A stretch of DNA of 64,000 bases from JBMOUD01 sp049319665. Its GTDB lineage: Bacteria > Pseudomonadota > Gammaproteobacteria > Enterobacterales > Enterobacteriaceae. This document shows, in pieces, positions 52,124-61,383 of this stretch (position 1 is the stretch's first letter; every line of letters starts with the position of its first letter). The notes under the pieces are model-generated. The model was not told where the DNA came from and did no database searches. It saw only the letters and a list, made by a program, of their open reading frames with translations. The position numbers and the translations under genes are program-made. Location: contig NZ_JBMOUD010000001.1 in assembly GCF_049319665.1 (NCBI RefSeq), forward strand, positions 558,001 through 622,000. Direction: 5' to 3'.

Positions 52124-52131
52124 AATATATT

Positions 52132-53682
52132 ATGACTGTTCATTCAACCGAAAAAACACTATGTCGCCTCCATCCGGGGCAGGTTGAGCTGCCAATGCTC
52201 CGTCAAATTTACCAGGGAAATGTGCAAATCGAGCTGGCTGAAGAAGCTCGTGCGGCGGTACTGGCTTCACAGGAAACGGTGGAGCGCATTCTGGCAGATG
52301 GCAAAGTGGTTTACGGGATTAACACCGGTTTTGGCAAGCTGGCACAGACCACCATTCCAGCAGACCGTTTGGCAGAATTGCAACGTAATCTGGTGCTGTC
52401 ACACAGCGTTGGCGTGGGTAAATTGTTGCCGGACAATGTGGTGCGTTTGATTGTTAGCACCAAAGTATTGAGTCTGTCCCGTGGTCATTCCGGTATTCGT
52501 ATTGAAGTCATCGATGCGCTGATCGCCTTATTTAATGCCGGTGTCATGCCTTGCATCCCAGAGAAAGGTTCAGTCGGCGCATCTGGCGACCTGGCACCAT
52601 TGGCGCACCTGGCGCTGATGTTGATTGGGGAAGGTGAGGTCACCATTAATGGCGAAAAAGTCTCTGCGGTTGCCGGGTTGGCAACGGTCGGACTGAAACC
52701 TTTCGTTTTGGGACCAAAAGAAGGATTGGCTCTCCTTAACGGTACTCAGGTATCAACCTCACTGGCGCTGCGCGGATTGTTTGAAGGTGAAAACGTCTTT
52801 GCTGCTGGGCTGGTTGCCGGGGCGCTGTCGTTAGAAGCCATTCAAGGCTCGGTTAAGCCGCTGGACCCACGTATTCATCAGGCACGCGGTCAGGCTGGAC
52901 AAATTGCTGTCGCCGCCGCGGTGGCTTCTCTGTTAGAAGGTAGTGACATTGTCACTTCTCACACTCACTGTGGCCGTGTTCAAGATCCTTATTCTATCCG
53001 CTGTGTACCGCAAGTCATGGGAGCCTGTTTAGATAACCTGAAACATGCGGCGCGCATTCTGCAAATTGAAGCCAATGCGGCCTCGGATAACCCGCTGGTA
53101 TTTTCTGAAAACGGTGATGTGATTTCTGGCGGTAACTTCCACGCCGAACCTGTCGCTTTTGCCGCTGACATTATTGCTTTAGCCATTGCAGAAATTGGCG
53201 CCATTTCTGAACGTCGCATGGCGCTGCTGCTCGACAGCGGCCTCTCTGGTTTACCACCGTTCTTGGTCAACGATGGTGGCGTCAACTCCGGCTTTATGAT
53301 TGCCCAAGTGACGGCTGCCGCGCTGGCCTCAGAAAACAAATCATTAGCACATCCGGGCAGCGTTGACAGTTTACCGACTTCTGCCAACCAAGAAGACCAC
53401 GTTTCTATGGCGACCTATGCGGCACGCCGCTTAGGCGATATGTCCTTTAATACCGCAGTCGTGGTGGGCATTGAAGCGATGGCCGCGGCGCAAGGGATTG
53501 AGTTTTCCCGTCCATTAAAAAGTTCTGCGCTGATCGAAGGTGAACTGCAAGCCATTCGTCAAAACGTTGCCTATTTAGATAAAGACCGCCTGATGGCACC
53601 TGATGTTGAACACATGCGAGTTTGGGCTAGCCGCGATCGGTGGCCAGCACCGATCGCAGCGATTCTGCCAAGCCATCAATAA
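52132..53682 (+). CDS. hutH: Histidine ammonia-lyase HutH
   Basis: A 516-residue cytosolic lyase, first step of histidine degradation (histidine to urocanate and ammonia). The Ala-Ser-Gly triad that cyclises to the MIO cofactor lies in GSVGASGDLAPLAHL (150-152). The active-site Tyr is in YGINTGFGKLAQT, and the family signatures HQARGQAGQIAVAA and NQEDHVSMA are present. The ATG at 52132 has AGGAATATATT upstream and yields the family N-terminus; an earlier in-frame ATG (52084) would place start codons before the operator. It forms an operon with hutU, 72 bp downstream. Confidence 0.96.
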   Translation: MTVHSTEKTLCRLHPGQVELPMLRQIYQGNVQIELAEEARAAVLASQETVERILADGKVVYGINTGFGKLAQTTIPADRLAELQRNLVLSHSVGVGKLLPDNVVRLIVSTKVLSLSRGHSGIRIEVIDALIALFNAGVMPCIPEKGSVGASGDLAPLAHLALMLIGEGEVTINGEKVSAVAGLATVGLKPFVLGPKEGLALLNGTQVSTSLALRGLFEGENVFAAGLVAGALSLEAIQGSVKPLDPRIHQARGQAGQIAVAAAVASLLEGSDIVTSHTHCGRVQDPYSIRCVPQVMGACLDNLKHAARILQIEANAASDNPLVFSENGDVISGGNFHAEPVAFAADIIALAIAEIGAISERRMALLLDSGLSGLPPFLVNDGGVNSGFMIAQVTAAALASENKSLAHPGSVDSLPTSANQEDHVSMATYAARRLGDMSFNTAVVVGIEAMAAAQGIEFSRPLKSSALIEGELQAIRQNVAYLDKDRLMAPDVEHMRVWASRDRWPAPIAAILPSHQ

Positions 53683-53754
53683 CCAAGCTATCACTCATTA
53701 ATGTTGCCGTTCCCCATTGCGATGGGGAATTATTGAAACAATAAGGAACCAAAC

Positions 53755-55440
53755 ATGACCACACCACAACCGACCGCTCTTGCTCGTGTCATCCGTGCTC
53801 CACATGGTAGCGAACTGAGCTGCCAAAACTGGCTGATTGAAGCCGCTTATCGCATGATCCAGAACAACCTTGATCCAGACGTGGCTGAGCGCCCGGAAGA
53901 TTTAGTGGTGTACGGCGGGATTGGTAAGGCAGCACGTAACTGGCCAGCTTTTGAGGCTATTTTAGATAGCCTGCGTAAATTACGCGAAGACGAAACGTTG
54001 TTGGTGCAATCAGGCAAACCGGTTGGCGTGTTCCGTACGCATACCGATGCGCCTCGCGTGCTGATCGCCAACTCTAACATCGTGCCACACTGGGCCAACT
54101 GGGATCATTTCCACGAATTGGATAAAGCCGGTTTGATGATGTACGGCCAGATGACCGCAGGTTCTTGGATCTATATCGGCGCGCAAGGCATCGTGCAGGG
54201 TACCTACGAAACCTTCGCCGAAGCGGGCCGCCAACATTACAACAGCAACTTGCGTGGCAAGTGGATCTTGACCGCTGGTTTAGGTGGCATGGGTGGCGCA
54301 CAGCCGCTGGCTGGCGTATTGGCTGGTGCTAGCGTATTGGCGATTGAATGCCAGGAATCGCGCATCGATTTCCGTATTCGTACCCGTTATCTGGACTACA
54401 AAGCCTTTACCATTGATGAAGCGCTGAGCATCATCGAAAAAGCCTGTGCTGAAGGTAAAGCGATCTCTGTAGGTCTGTTGGGTAATGCTGCCGACATCAT
54501 GCCAGAGCTGGTTGAACGTGCGAAAAAAGGCGGTTTGCGCCCAGATATCGTTACTGACCAAACTTCTGCGCATGACCCACTGAACGGCTACCTGCCAGCG
54601 GGTTGGACGCTGGAGCAGTGGCTATCTGCGCGTGAATCTGATCCGCAATCTGTGGTTAAGGCTTCACGCCAGTCAATGAAAGTTCACGTACAAGCGATGT
54701 TGGACTTCCATGAAATGGGCATTCCTACCGTCGATTATGGCAACAATATCCGCCAGGTTGCTAAAGACGAAGGTCTGGAAAATGCCTTTGATTTCCCAGG
54801 CTTCGTTCCTGCTTATATTCGTCCGCTGTTCTGCGAAGGTAAAGGGCCATTCCGCTGGGTAGCCCTGTCCGGTGACCCGGAAGATATCTACAAAACCGAT
54901 GCCAAACTCAAAGAGCTGTTCCCGGATAACGCAAACCTGATCAACTGGCTGGATATGGCGCATGAACGTATCGCCTTCCAAGGTCTGCCAGCGCGTATTT
55001 GCTGGTTGGGCTTGGGTGAGCGTCACTTGGCTGGCCTGGCATTCAATGAAATGGTGCGTAATGGTGAGCTGAAAGCGCCGGTTGTTATCGGCCGTGACCA
55101 CTTGGATACCGGTTCTGTTGCTTCTCCAAACCGTGAAACTGAAGCCATGAAAGATGGTTCAGATGCGGTATCTGACTGGCCGTTACTGAATGCATTGTTA
55201 AGCACTTCTGGCGGCGCGACCTGGGTGAGCCTGCATCATGGCGGTGGCGTAGGTATGGGCTTCTCACAACACTCAGGTATGGTGATTGTTTGTGACGGGA
55301 CTAAAGAAGCAGATGCACGTCTGGAACGTGTACTGTGGAATGACCCGGCGACTGGCGTTATGCGTCACGCTGATGCGGGTTATCAGCAGGCGATTGATTG
55401 TGCCAACAAGCATAACTTGAACTTACCAATGCTAAAATAA
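53755..55440 (+). CDS. hutU: Urocanate hydratase HutU
   Basis: A 561-residue NAD+-dependent enzyme converting urocanate to imidazolonepropionate. The NAD-binding glycine loop is WILTAGLGGMGGAQPLAG, and the active-site Cys region is GFSQHSGMVIVCDGT. VYGGIGKAARNWPAF near the N-terminus and RDHLDTGSVASPNRETEAM later are invariant family segments. AAGGAACC lies before the ATG. Transcribed with hutH and followed by a strong terminator. Confidence 0.97.
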   Translation: MTTPQPTALARVIRAPHGSELSCQNWLIEAAYRMIQNNLDPDVAERPEDLVVYGGIGKAARNWPAFEAILDSLRKLREDETLLVQSGKPVGVFRTHTDAPRVLIANSNIVPHWANWDHFHELDKAGLMMYGQMTAGSWIYIGAQGIVQGTYETFAEAGRQHYNSNLRGKWILTAGLGGMGGAQPLAGVLAGASVLAIECQESRIDFRIRTRYLDYKAFTIDEALSIIEKACAEGKAISVGLLGNAADIMPELVERAKKGGLRPDIVTDQTSAHDPLNGYLPAGWTLEQWLSARESDPQSVVKASRQSMKVHVQAMLDFHEMGIPTVDYGNNIRQVAKDEGLENAFDFPGFVPAYIRPLFCEGKGPFRWVALSGDPEDIYKTDAKLKELFPDNANLINWLDMAHERIAFQGLPARICWLGLGERHLAGLAFNEMVRNGELKAPVVIGRDHLDTGSVASPNRETEAMKDGSDAVSDWPLLNALLSTSGGATWVSLHHGGGVGMGFSQHSGMVIVCDGTKEADARLERVLWNDPATGVMRHADAGYQQAIDCANKHNLNLPMLK

Positions 55441-55504
55441 GTGACGCTGTCACGTATGTAGGCGATGTAAGGGCATCACTGCCCGATTCGAAGCTTTAGC
55501 CGGA

Positions 55505-55537
55505 AAAAGGTAGCAACGCAGGTTGCTACCTTTTTTT
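55505..55537 (+). terminator. Rho-independent terminator after hutU
   Basis: Stem AAAAAGGTAGCAAC / GGTTGCTACCTTTTT with a GCA loop and T7 tail. Confidence 0.92.
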
Positions 55538-55610
55538 ATTCTTTTTTGTCGAGCACGCCCGCTTTCTGGCAAATTCATCGGTTCCAATAGCAACCAACCA
55601 AGCCAACAGG

Positions 55611-55626
55611 TGGCATAAAGCTTGCT
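55611..55626 (+). promoter_or_regulatory. Sigma-54 promoter of the alcohol dehydrogenase gene
   Basis: TGGCAT-N5-TTGCT matches the -24/-12 consensus with all key GG and GC bases at the right spacing, about 180 bp before the chosen start codon. Confidence 0.72.
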
Positions 55627-55805
55627 TGCATAAGGCGGGATGATAGCGGGATGAAAAAGCCTGCGTGACTCATGTTCGTCGGCTCAACATGTTGGCCAAC
55701 TCATGCTCACGTCAAAAAAAGTGCGCTACTCTTACCCAATCATTAGGGCATATCGCTGCCGTTTATCTCAGCAGAGATAAAACACAAGTAGTCGGAGAAA
55801 CAGTC

Positions 55806-56894
55806 ATGCAAGCACAGAATATTATTTTTCCGGCCCGCATACTTCGCGGTGCCGGTGTCCTGTCGCAGTTAGGTGAAATCTGCGCCGGTTTAGGGAAACG
55901 AGCCTTACTGATTGGCGGGCACCGTGCACTGCTTCAGGTTGGCGATAGCATTCGTCATCAGATGGAAGGTACGGTAGTCACGCTGGTTGGCAGTGAATGG
56001 TATGGCGGTGAGACGAGCGAAAGTAATATCACGCGCTTGGCCCAGATTGTTAAAGCGCAGCATATCGATGTGATTATTAGCGTGGGTGGCGGTAAATCGC
56101 TAGATACTGGTAAAGCCGTTGGCATCGCCGCCCATGTGCCGGTTGTTACTGTTCCGACCATTGCGGCAACCTGTGCGGCAGTCACGCCATTAACGGTGCG
56201 TTATCATGACGATGGCCATTTCCGTGATTTATACGCGCTACCGCAGGCTCCCGCTGCGGTGGTGATTGACAGCGAAATCATGGTAGCAACGCCTTTGCGC
56301 TGGCTGGCAGCCGGGTTAGGAGATACCTTGGCGAAGTGGTACGAATTCCGAGCTATTAGCAGTCATCATAGCGAATTAAACGGTATCGTGAGTTCGTCAA
56401 CAGCTAACAGCCGTATCTGCTATGACTTGATTGCGACCTATGGTGCACAAGCCTGTGATGCCGTTCGTCAGAAACAGCCTAATGCAGCAATGGATCAAGT
56501 GTTGGATGCTATTTTCATGTACGCAGGGTTAACCTCGCTGATGAGCAGCGGTGGGCATGCTGCCGCGTCGCACGCGATTTATGAAGGCTTTACCATTTGT
56601 GATAAAACCCGCGAGTTTGGGCACGGCCTGCTGGTTGGTTTTGGCAATCTTTGCCTGTTAGCGTTAGAAAATCGCAGCGACGACGAACTGCTGGAGGCGC
56701 TACATTTGGCACAGGCTTGCGCGGTACCGCTGAGACTCAGTGAAATTGCTACGTTGAGTGCAGAAGAGTTGGAAAGTATTGTCCAGGCATCATTGCATGC
56801 GCCGGATATGGCTAACATGCCATCTCCGGTGACACGCGAATCTTTGTATGCGGCGATCAAACGCGTGGAAACGCTTGCCGATCGTTTACAGTAA
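55806..56894 (+). CDS. Iron-type alcohol dehydrogenase (GldA/YbdH-like)
   Basis: A 362-residue NAD(P)-dependent dehydrogenase of the group III, glycerol-dehydrogenase-like family. The nucleotide-binding GGGKSLDTGKAVG, VPTIAATCAAVTPLTVRYH, the metal-site AAGLGDTLAKWYEF, and histidines in SHAIYEGF and EFGHGLLVGFG are seen. PTIAATCAA and GDTLAKWYE closely resemble E. coli YbdH/HcxA, a hydroxycarboxylate reductase, so glycerol is not the only candidate substrate. The frame is open 47 codons upstream, but ATG 55806 follows CGGAGAAACAGTC and starts the family N-terminus. A sigma-54 promoter precedes it. It stands alone downstream of the hut cluster. Confidence 0.87.
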   Translation: MQAQNIIFPARILRGAGVLSQLGEICAGLGKRALLIGGHRALLQVGDSIRHQMEGTVVTLVGSEWYGGETSESNITRLAQIVKAQHIDVIISVGGGKSLDTGKAVGIAAHVPVVTVPTIAATCAAVTPLTVRYHDDGHFRDLYALPQAPAAVVIDSEIMVATPLRWLAAGLGDTLAKWYEFRAISSHHSELNGIVSSSTANSRICYDLIATYGAQACDAVRQKQPNAAMDQVLDAIFMYAGLTSLMSSGGHAAASHAIYEGFTICDKTREFGHGLLVGFGNLCLLALENRSDDELLEALHLAQACAVPLRLSEIATLSAEELESIVQASLHAPDMANMPSPVTRESLYAAIKRVETLADRLQ

Positions 56895-56911
56895 GGTGTC
56901 AGAGAAGAGAG

Positions 56912-56936
56912 CGGCGTCAGCGAGTTCCTGACGCCG
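56912..56936. terminator. Terminator between convergent dehydrogenase and glyoxalase genes
   Basis: Perfect stem CGGCGTCAG / CTGACGCCG with a 7-nt loop; AT-rich DNA follows on the plus side. Confidence 0.75.
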
Positions 56937-56958
56937 ATAAGCTATATTTTTACGAAGG

Positions 56959-57489
56959 TTACTTCTTCACTGGCGTTTGCTGGATGATTTCTACCCAGTA
57001 GCCGTCTGGATCTTTAACGAAGGCGATATCTTTCATATTACCGTCAGTTAAACGTTTCTGGAACGTCACACCCAAGCGCTCAAAACGCTCACAAGCGGCA
57101 TGAATATCAGGTACTGACAGGCACAGATGACCAAAACCACGAGGATCGCTATTACCGCTGTGGTAGCTGAACTCAGGATCGTTTTCAGTGCCGTGGTTAT
57201 GGGTCAGTTCCAAAAGCCCGGTGACGGATTTGCGCCACAGATGGCGTTCAGCCGGATCTGCTGGGATAACTGATTTATCGGCGATCAGACCCAGGAAATA
57301 GAGGCTGAATTTGGCGTCGTTGAAATCATGATGTTCGATCAACGTAAAGCCCAAGGCTTTGGTATAAAAATCCAAAGATTTATGAATGTCTTTTACCCGG
57401 AACATGGTGTGGTTAAACACATATTGTTGGGTTTCTGCATCTGGGGTGGTTGTTACGCTATCCAGTGGATTTGATTGATTTACTGTCAT
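56959..57489 (-). CDS. gloA: Lactoylglutathione lyase (glyoxalase I, long form)
   Basis: A 176-residue glyoxalase I that converts the methylglyoxal-glutathione hemithioacetal to S-lactoylglutathione. The two beta-alpha-beta modules show NHTMFRVKDIHKSLDFYTKALGF, LELTHNHGTENDP, GFGHLCLSVPDI and KDPDGYWVEIIQ, with metal ligands His, Glu, His and Glu. It is the longer type related to plant and Pseudomonas enzymes, unlike the 135-residue E. coli GloA. The ATG at 57487-57489 follows GGAGTC and is preferred over the one five codons upstream. Confidence 0.93.
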   Translation of the reverse strand: MTVNQSNPLDSVTTTPDAETQQYVFNHTMFRVKDIHKSLDFYTKALGFTLIEHHDFNDAKFSLYFLGLIADKSVIPADPAERHLWRKSVTGLLELTHNHGTENDPEFSYHSGNSDPRGFGHLCLSVPDIHAACERFERLGVTFQKRLTDGNMKDIAFVKDPDGYWVEIIQQTPVKK

Positions 57490-57564
57490 GTAAACAGACT
57501 CCAAAATGTGATGATGATGTGCGCCCCCAACTTTAGTTGATTGCGCAACAAATTCAAGAAGTTG

Positions 57565-58335
57565 CTACTTTATCAGCACAATAGGCTGTGCGCGCTGGTT
57601 GTAAAAGCGTCGATAGGCGAGATAGCCAGCAATAATGGTCGATAAACTTGCCGTCGCCAACAGCATAAAGGTGACCATAATTTGATACTTGATCGCTTTG
57701 ACCGGATCAATTCCGGCAAAAATCAGCCCGGACATCATCCCTGGCAGGCTAACCAGACCAACAGTTTTTGCCGCATCAATGGTTGGGATCATTGCCGCAC
57801 GAATACTGTCACGAATAATGCTACCAGAAGCGACTTTGGTCGAGGCACCCAAGCTGAGCATTTCCAGAATCTTCTGTAGATTGTCGCTAAAGCGCTGATT
57901 AAGGTTGCTGTAACACAGCCCGACCGCCACCATCGCGTTACCGGCGATCATCCCGGTTATCGGAATCACCTGCATCGGTAAAAATTCGATAGAGCCGCTT
58001 AACACCAGAATTGCCAGCGTTAAGATGGTGCTGACGGTAATCGCAATGAACGAGATACGAAACCCATTACTAATATTCTTACTGCGTTTTTTGGCATTTA
58101 ACGCCGCGTTGACGCAGATAAACAGCACCATCAATACCGTCAGCGCATCATTGTTGAGTTTAAAAATATACTTGAGGACATAACCGACGATCACCAGTTG
58201 GACGATGGCGCGTACCACACTCCAGACAATATCCTTTTCTAATCCTAGTTTCTCTTTCTTGCTGACTAACAGAGCAACTACCACCAAAATCAACGCTAAG
58301 GCGAGTGAGGTGTTGGTAATATTATGCTGATTCAC
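57565..58335 (-). CDS. fetB: Iron export permease FetB
   Basis: A 256-residue inner-membrane protein of the UPF0014 family, orthologue of E. coli FetB (YbbM), exporting iron with FetA and raising resistance to oxidative stress. Seven or so hydrophobic segments are visible, with KDIVWSVVRAIVQLVIVGYVL, PITGMIAGNAMVAVGL and LPGMMSGLIFAGIDPVKAIKYQ as family signatures. A GTG start at 58333-58335, 8 bp after GGAG, gives VNQHNITNTSLALAL, matching the E. coli start. It overlaps fetA by 14 bp. Confidence 0.93.
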   Translation of the reverse strand: MNQHNITNTSLALALILVVVALLVSKKEKLGLEKDIVWSVVRAIVQLVIVGYVLKYIFKLNNDALTVLMVLFICVNAALNAKKRSKNISNGFRISFIAITVSTILTLAILVLSGSIEFLPMQVIPITGMIAGNAMVAVGLCYSNLNQRFSDNLQKILEMLSLGASTKVASGSIIRDSIRAAMIPTIDAAKTVGLVSLPGMMSGLIFAGIDPVKAIKYQIMVTFMLLATASLSTIIAGYLAYRRFYNQRAQPIVLIK

Positions 58336-58993
58336 GTTCGGTGCTCCGATTAGCTGGGCGGGAAAGGGCAATCACTTGCTGCGCGTGACGAATTTCATTC
58401 TGGTCATGTGTGACCCACAACACGCCAATCTGCTGCTCATTGACCAACTCGGCAATAATATCGTTGACGTTTTGCTTATTCTCTTCATCCAGCGCACTGG
58501 TAATCTCATCAAGCAATAAAACCTTCGGTAAAAACTGCAAATTACGCAGCAATGACACGCGTTGCTTCTCACCACCCGAGAGTTCTTGAGCATTTTTACT
58601 CAGCAGATCGCTTGGCAGATTGACGCGTGCCAACCAATGTTTCAGCTTCTTTTCATCTACCTTTTCTCGGCGGATTTGATAAGGCAATGCCAGATTATCG
58701 TAAACCGTTTGGCCAAATAGCGATGGCGTCTGAAAGCAGTAAGAAACCTGCTGGCGATAGTGCTGTGGGTTAAGCTGCATAATATCTTGCCCCTGAAACT
58801 GCACGGTGCCGCTGCTAGGGTTTAATAATGACGCAATAATTTTCAGCAACGTACTTTTGCCGCAACCGGAAGGGCCGGTTAACAAGGTAAACTGACCGGC
58901 AGCCAGTGAGAGGGACGTTGGCGCGAGTAATGTTTGCTGATTCAGACAATAACTGACGTCATTGACCGTTAATAGAGGGGAGGAGCCTGTCAT
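58322..58993 (-). CDS. fetA: Iron export ATP-binding protein FetA
   Basis: A 223-residue ABC ATPase with Walker A GPSGCGKST (about 39-47), signature ELSGGEKQRVSLLRNL (about 135-150) and Walker B VLLLDEITSALDEEN (about 156-170). In E. coli FetA (YbbL) works with FetB. The Walker B neighbour is EITSALD, as in FetA, rather than the usual EPTSALD. The overlap with fetB indicates translational coupling. Confidence 0.93.
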   Translation of the reverse strand: MTGSSPLLTVNDVSYCLNQQTLLAPTSLSLAAGQFTLLTGPSGCGKSTLLKIIASLLNPSSGTVQFQGQDIMQLNPQHYRQQVSYCFQTPSLFGQTVYDNLALPYQIRREKVDEKKLKHWLARVNLPSDLLSKNAQELSGGEKQRVSLLRNLQFLPKVLLLDEITSALDEENKQNVNDIIAELVNEQQIGVLWVTHDQNEIRHAQQVIALSRPANRSTERESA

Positions 58994-59206
58994 CGACGTA
59001 TTCTTAAGCGGGGAAGTAGTGCGTGAATGATAAGGTGTTTTTGCTAAGAGTCTATCCCATTCGGGCTATTTAATTTGCCATGTAAAATCGGAACAGTGCT
59101 CAAAATCCTCGCGTACTCCGTGTTGGGTTATTAGGGAAACGAAGAGTGGGGCGTAACGAACATACTCGCTGGTGCTTGATGCACCAGCATTGATTAGCAC
59201 AGTGGC

Positions 59207-60430
59207 TTAAGGCGCTTTACTCGCCAGATGTTTAGGCATTTCGCGGTAAAAACCAATGCCAATTAATCGGCCAAACAAAAACGGAATAAATTTTCGGCCC
59301 CGCAACCAGCGCTCTGCTGCTGACGGCGGTTTTCTCCGGGCTTTCTGGCCAGCATTACTGATCATTATCTGTAATGACTGCGTGGCCCAGGTTGGGAATG
59401 TACGACGGCGTTGAATACGCTGCAAATGGCGCTGTTTAAGCTCCCCGGCCAGCAGCGGCTTGGTCAAAACATTTGCGGTCGCCACGGCATCTTGAATTGC
59501 CAGATTAACGCCGACGCCACCAATCGGTGACATGGCATGCGCGGCATCACCGATACACAACACGCCAGGCTTCGACCACTGTTGTAATCTGTCGATACGG
59601 ATTTGCAATAATTTCGCCTGTTCCCAATCAGTAATTTCCTGCTGCAAGCGTTCTAAACCGAAAGGGGAAACTTCAGCGAGTTTTAGCACAAACTCGGCTA
59701 ATCCTTGCTGTTGTAATGCAGGCAAACTGCCTTTGATAATGGAATATCCACACTGCCAGTAATCGCCGCGGTCAATCATAATAAAATTCTTTCTTGGCCC
59801 ACGGTGGCCCATCGACCAGTTCGGGTCGTCAGGTGATTTAGTAATTTTCAACCACAACACATCGCGCGGGCTACCAAATCGACGAACTTCAAGTCCGGCT
59901 AACTCTCTGACAATCGAATTACGGCCATCGCAACCTATTACCAAATCGGCATGAAACGCCTGTTCGCCGTTTGGCGTTTGTGCTGTCACGCCGCTGACTC
60001 GTCCTTCATCATGCAATAGCCCAGTAACACTTGCCTGCTGAATCAAGGTAAAGCAGGGCAACTGCTGTGCTTTGCTATAGAGGAAATTTAGAAAATCCCA
60101 CTGCGGCATAAACGCGATAAACTTGCAGTGAGTGGGTAAGTGACTGAAATCGGCCAGCGTGGTCTCTTTTCCATTCATCTCACCAAACAGCTTCTCAGCC
60201 CGTTGATGCGGCAATTGCAGAAACTCGTCTAAAAACCCCAGTCGCCAGATAATTTCCAGCGTAGAAGGGTGAATAGTATCGCCTCGAAAATCTCGTAAAA
60301 AATCGGCGTGCTTCTCCAGCACGGTAACGTTAATACCGCTGCGAGCCAACAAATATCCCAACATCATGCCAGCAGGCCCGCCGCCGACAATGCAGCAGGA
60401 TGCAGATGGTCGTTCATAAGTCAGAGTCAT
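59207..60430 (-). CDS. FAD-dependent aromatic-type monooxygenase
   Basis: A 407-residue flavoprotein of the UbiH/p-hydroxybenzoate hydroxylase fold. The N-terminal FAD dinucleotide motif is CCIVGGGPAGMMLGYLLARSG. A middle motif VIGCDGRNSIVRELAG (DG type, NADPH/FAD) and the late FAD ribityl motif VLCIGDAAHAMSPIGGVGVNLAIQDA follow. The substrate is not evident; it resembles uncharacterised monooxygenases that hydroxylate aromatics. The ATG at 60428-60430 gives the normal N-terminus; a frame opening 22 codons upstream adds unrelated sequence. It is monocistronic, with its promoter in the DNA between it and the long inverted-repeat element. Confidence 0.86.
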   Translation of the reverse strand: MTLTYERPSASCCIVGGGPAGMMLGYLLARSGINVTVLEKHADFLRDFRGDTIHPSTLEIIWRLGFLDEFLQLPHQRAEKLFGEMNGKETTLADFSHLPTHCKFIAFMPQWDFLNFLYSKAQQLPCFTLIQQASVTGLLHDEGRVSGVTAQTPNGEQAFHADLVIGCDGRNSIVRELAGLEVRRFGSPRDVLWLKITKSPDDPNWSMGHRGPRKNFIMIDRGDYWQCGYSIIKGSLPALQQQGLAEFVLKLAEVSPFGLERLQQEITDWEQAKLLQIRIDRLQQWSKPGVLCIGDAAHAMSPIGGVGVNLAIQDAVATANVLTKPLLAGELKQRHLQRIQRRRTFPTWATQSLQIMISNAGQKARRKPPSAAERWLRGRKFIPFLFGRLIGIGFYREMPKHLASKAP

Positions 60431-60546
60431 GATGAATATCCAATTGGTTTTTAATTTCAATTGATAATAAATATCATTAAGGAGAGGTCCTATCAACGGA
60501 TAGGGAATAAGGGTATTTTTTATAGGCTGGATCGAGCCTATGGGCG

Positions 60547-61348
60547 ATTTTTAAAGCAATAACCGTGCTTGTTCGGTTTTGTAAAACAAGTAAGGTGCAA
60601 GTTTCGGTTCTGCAAGCTTGCTCAAGCTTGACCGAGCTTGTTTTGGTTTACTAAAAGCGAGAATGGTGAATTTTTCGGTTTCCGAAGTGCGGTGTCTAAT
60701 GTTTCTCCGCAGCCTAAACCGAGTAAAGGAACGAAGGCGCGTTCCTTTACAATCCTGCGCCTTTTCAAACATTAACAACGAGTCTAGCGGAGGCCATGTT
60801 TCAGAGGCTTCCGTTATCGCGCAAATGCCAGCCTTCCAGGCTCCCCGGCTCCGGGTTCAAGCCAACGATAAAACTGTTGTCTTCCACCACTGTGCCGGTG
60901 GCATTTTGAGTGCGCTTGGCGGCTTTTAAGTTCAAATTCAAGTTCAAAGGCAGTTTATCTTTTGATTTTAAAAGGTTGATGGCGCGCTCAAAATTTCACG
61001 GACGAGTGGTAGAGAGACAGCGAAGTGTTTATTGAGCTGGCTCGAACCCGAGGAAGGGATGGCGGAGCCATGAAATTTGCGCCTGTCGCGGAGGTACCTG
61101 AAACATGGCCTCCGCTAGATTCGTTGTTAATACATTGAAAGGGCTGGGGATCCCGAAGGGGAAAGCCCACTTTTCCCCTTCGGTCGGTTCGAGTTGTGAA
61201 GTGACATTAAACACTGTATTTGAAGAACCGAAACATTCACCATTCTCGCTTTTAGTAAACCAAAATAAGCTCGGTCAAGCTTGAGCAAGCTTGAAGAACC
61301 GAAATTTTCACTATGCTGATTTCACAACGCCGCCTAAATCTCGGCCCA
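60547..61348. repeat. Long-inverted-repeat intergenic element, copy 2
   Basis: About 800 bp of the same family as 26902-27656, between the monooxygenase and znuB genes. The left arm (AAGCTTGCTCAAGCTTGACC, then GTTTACTAAAAGCGAGAATGG) is matched inverted on the right (about 61235-61295). Shared blocks with copy 1 include GGAACGAAGGCGCGTTCCTT, GGAGGCCATGTTTCAG, GCGAAGTGTTTATTGAGC and TTGCGCCTGTCGCGGAGGTA. Local hairpins lie at 60725-60748 and 61153-61183. The loop has TTCAAR-type repeats and a single AAAGGC. No plausible gene is inside. Confidence 0.83.
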
Positions 61349-61383
61349 GATTTCCCTCAAGCCTTTCTGGCTTAAAGAAACCG

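Larger units (their letters stand above)
51717..52131 (+). other. Long structured leader of hutHU
   Basis: About 400 bp between the sigma-54 promoter and hutH. It can form hairpins GCCGCC/GGCGGC (51957-51974) and AACCCAAT/ATTGGGTT (52070-52095). HutC operators lie at both ends. No supported gene is seen. Confidence 0.5.

Noticed and set aside
60551..61214. Frames of 60-103 codons inside the second element
   Set aside because: Same reason: they translate shared arm blocks of the repeat family and lack family similarity.
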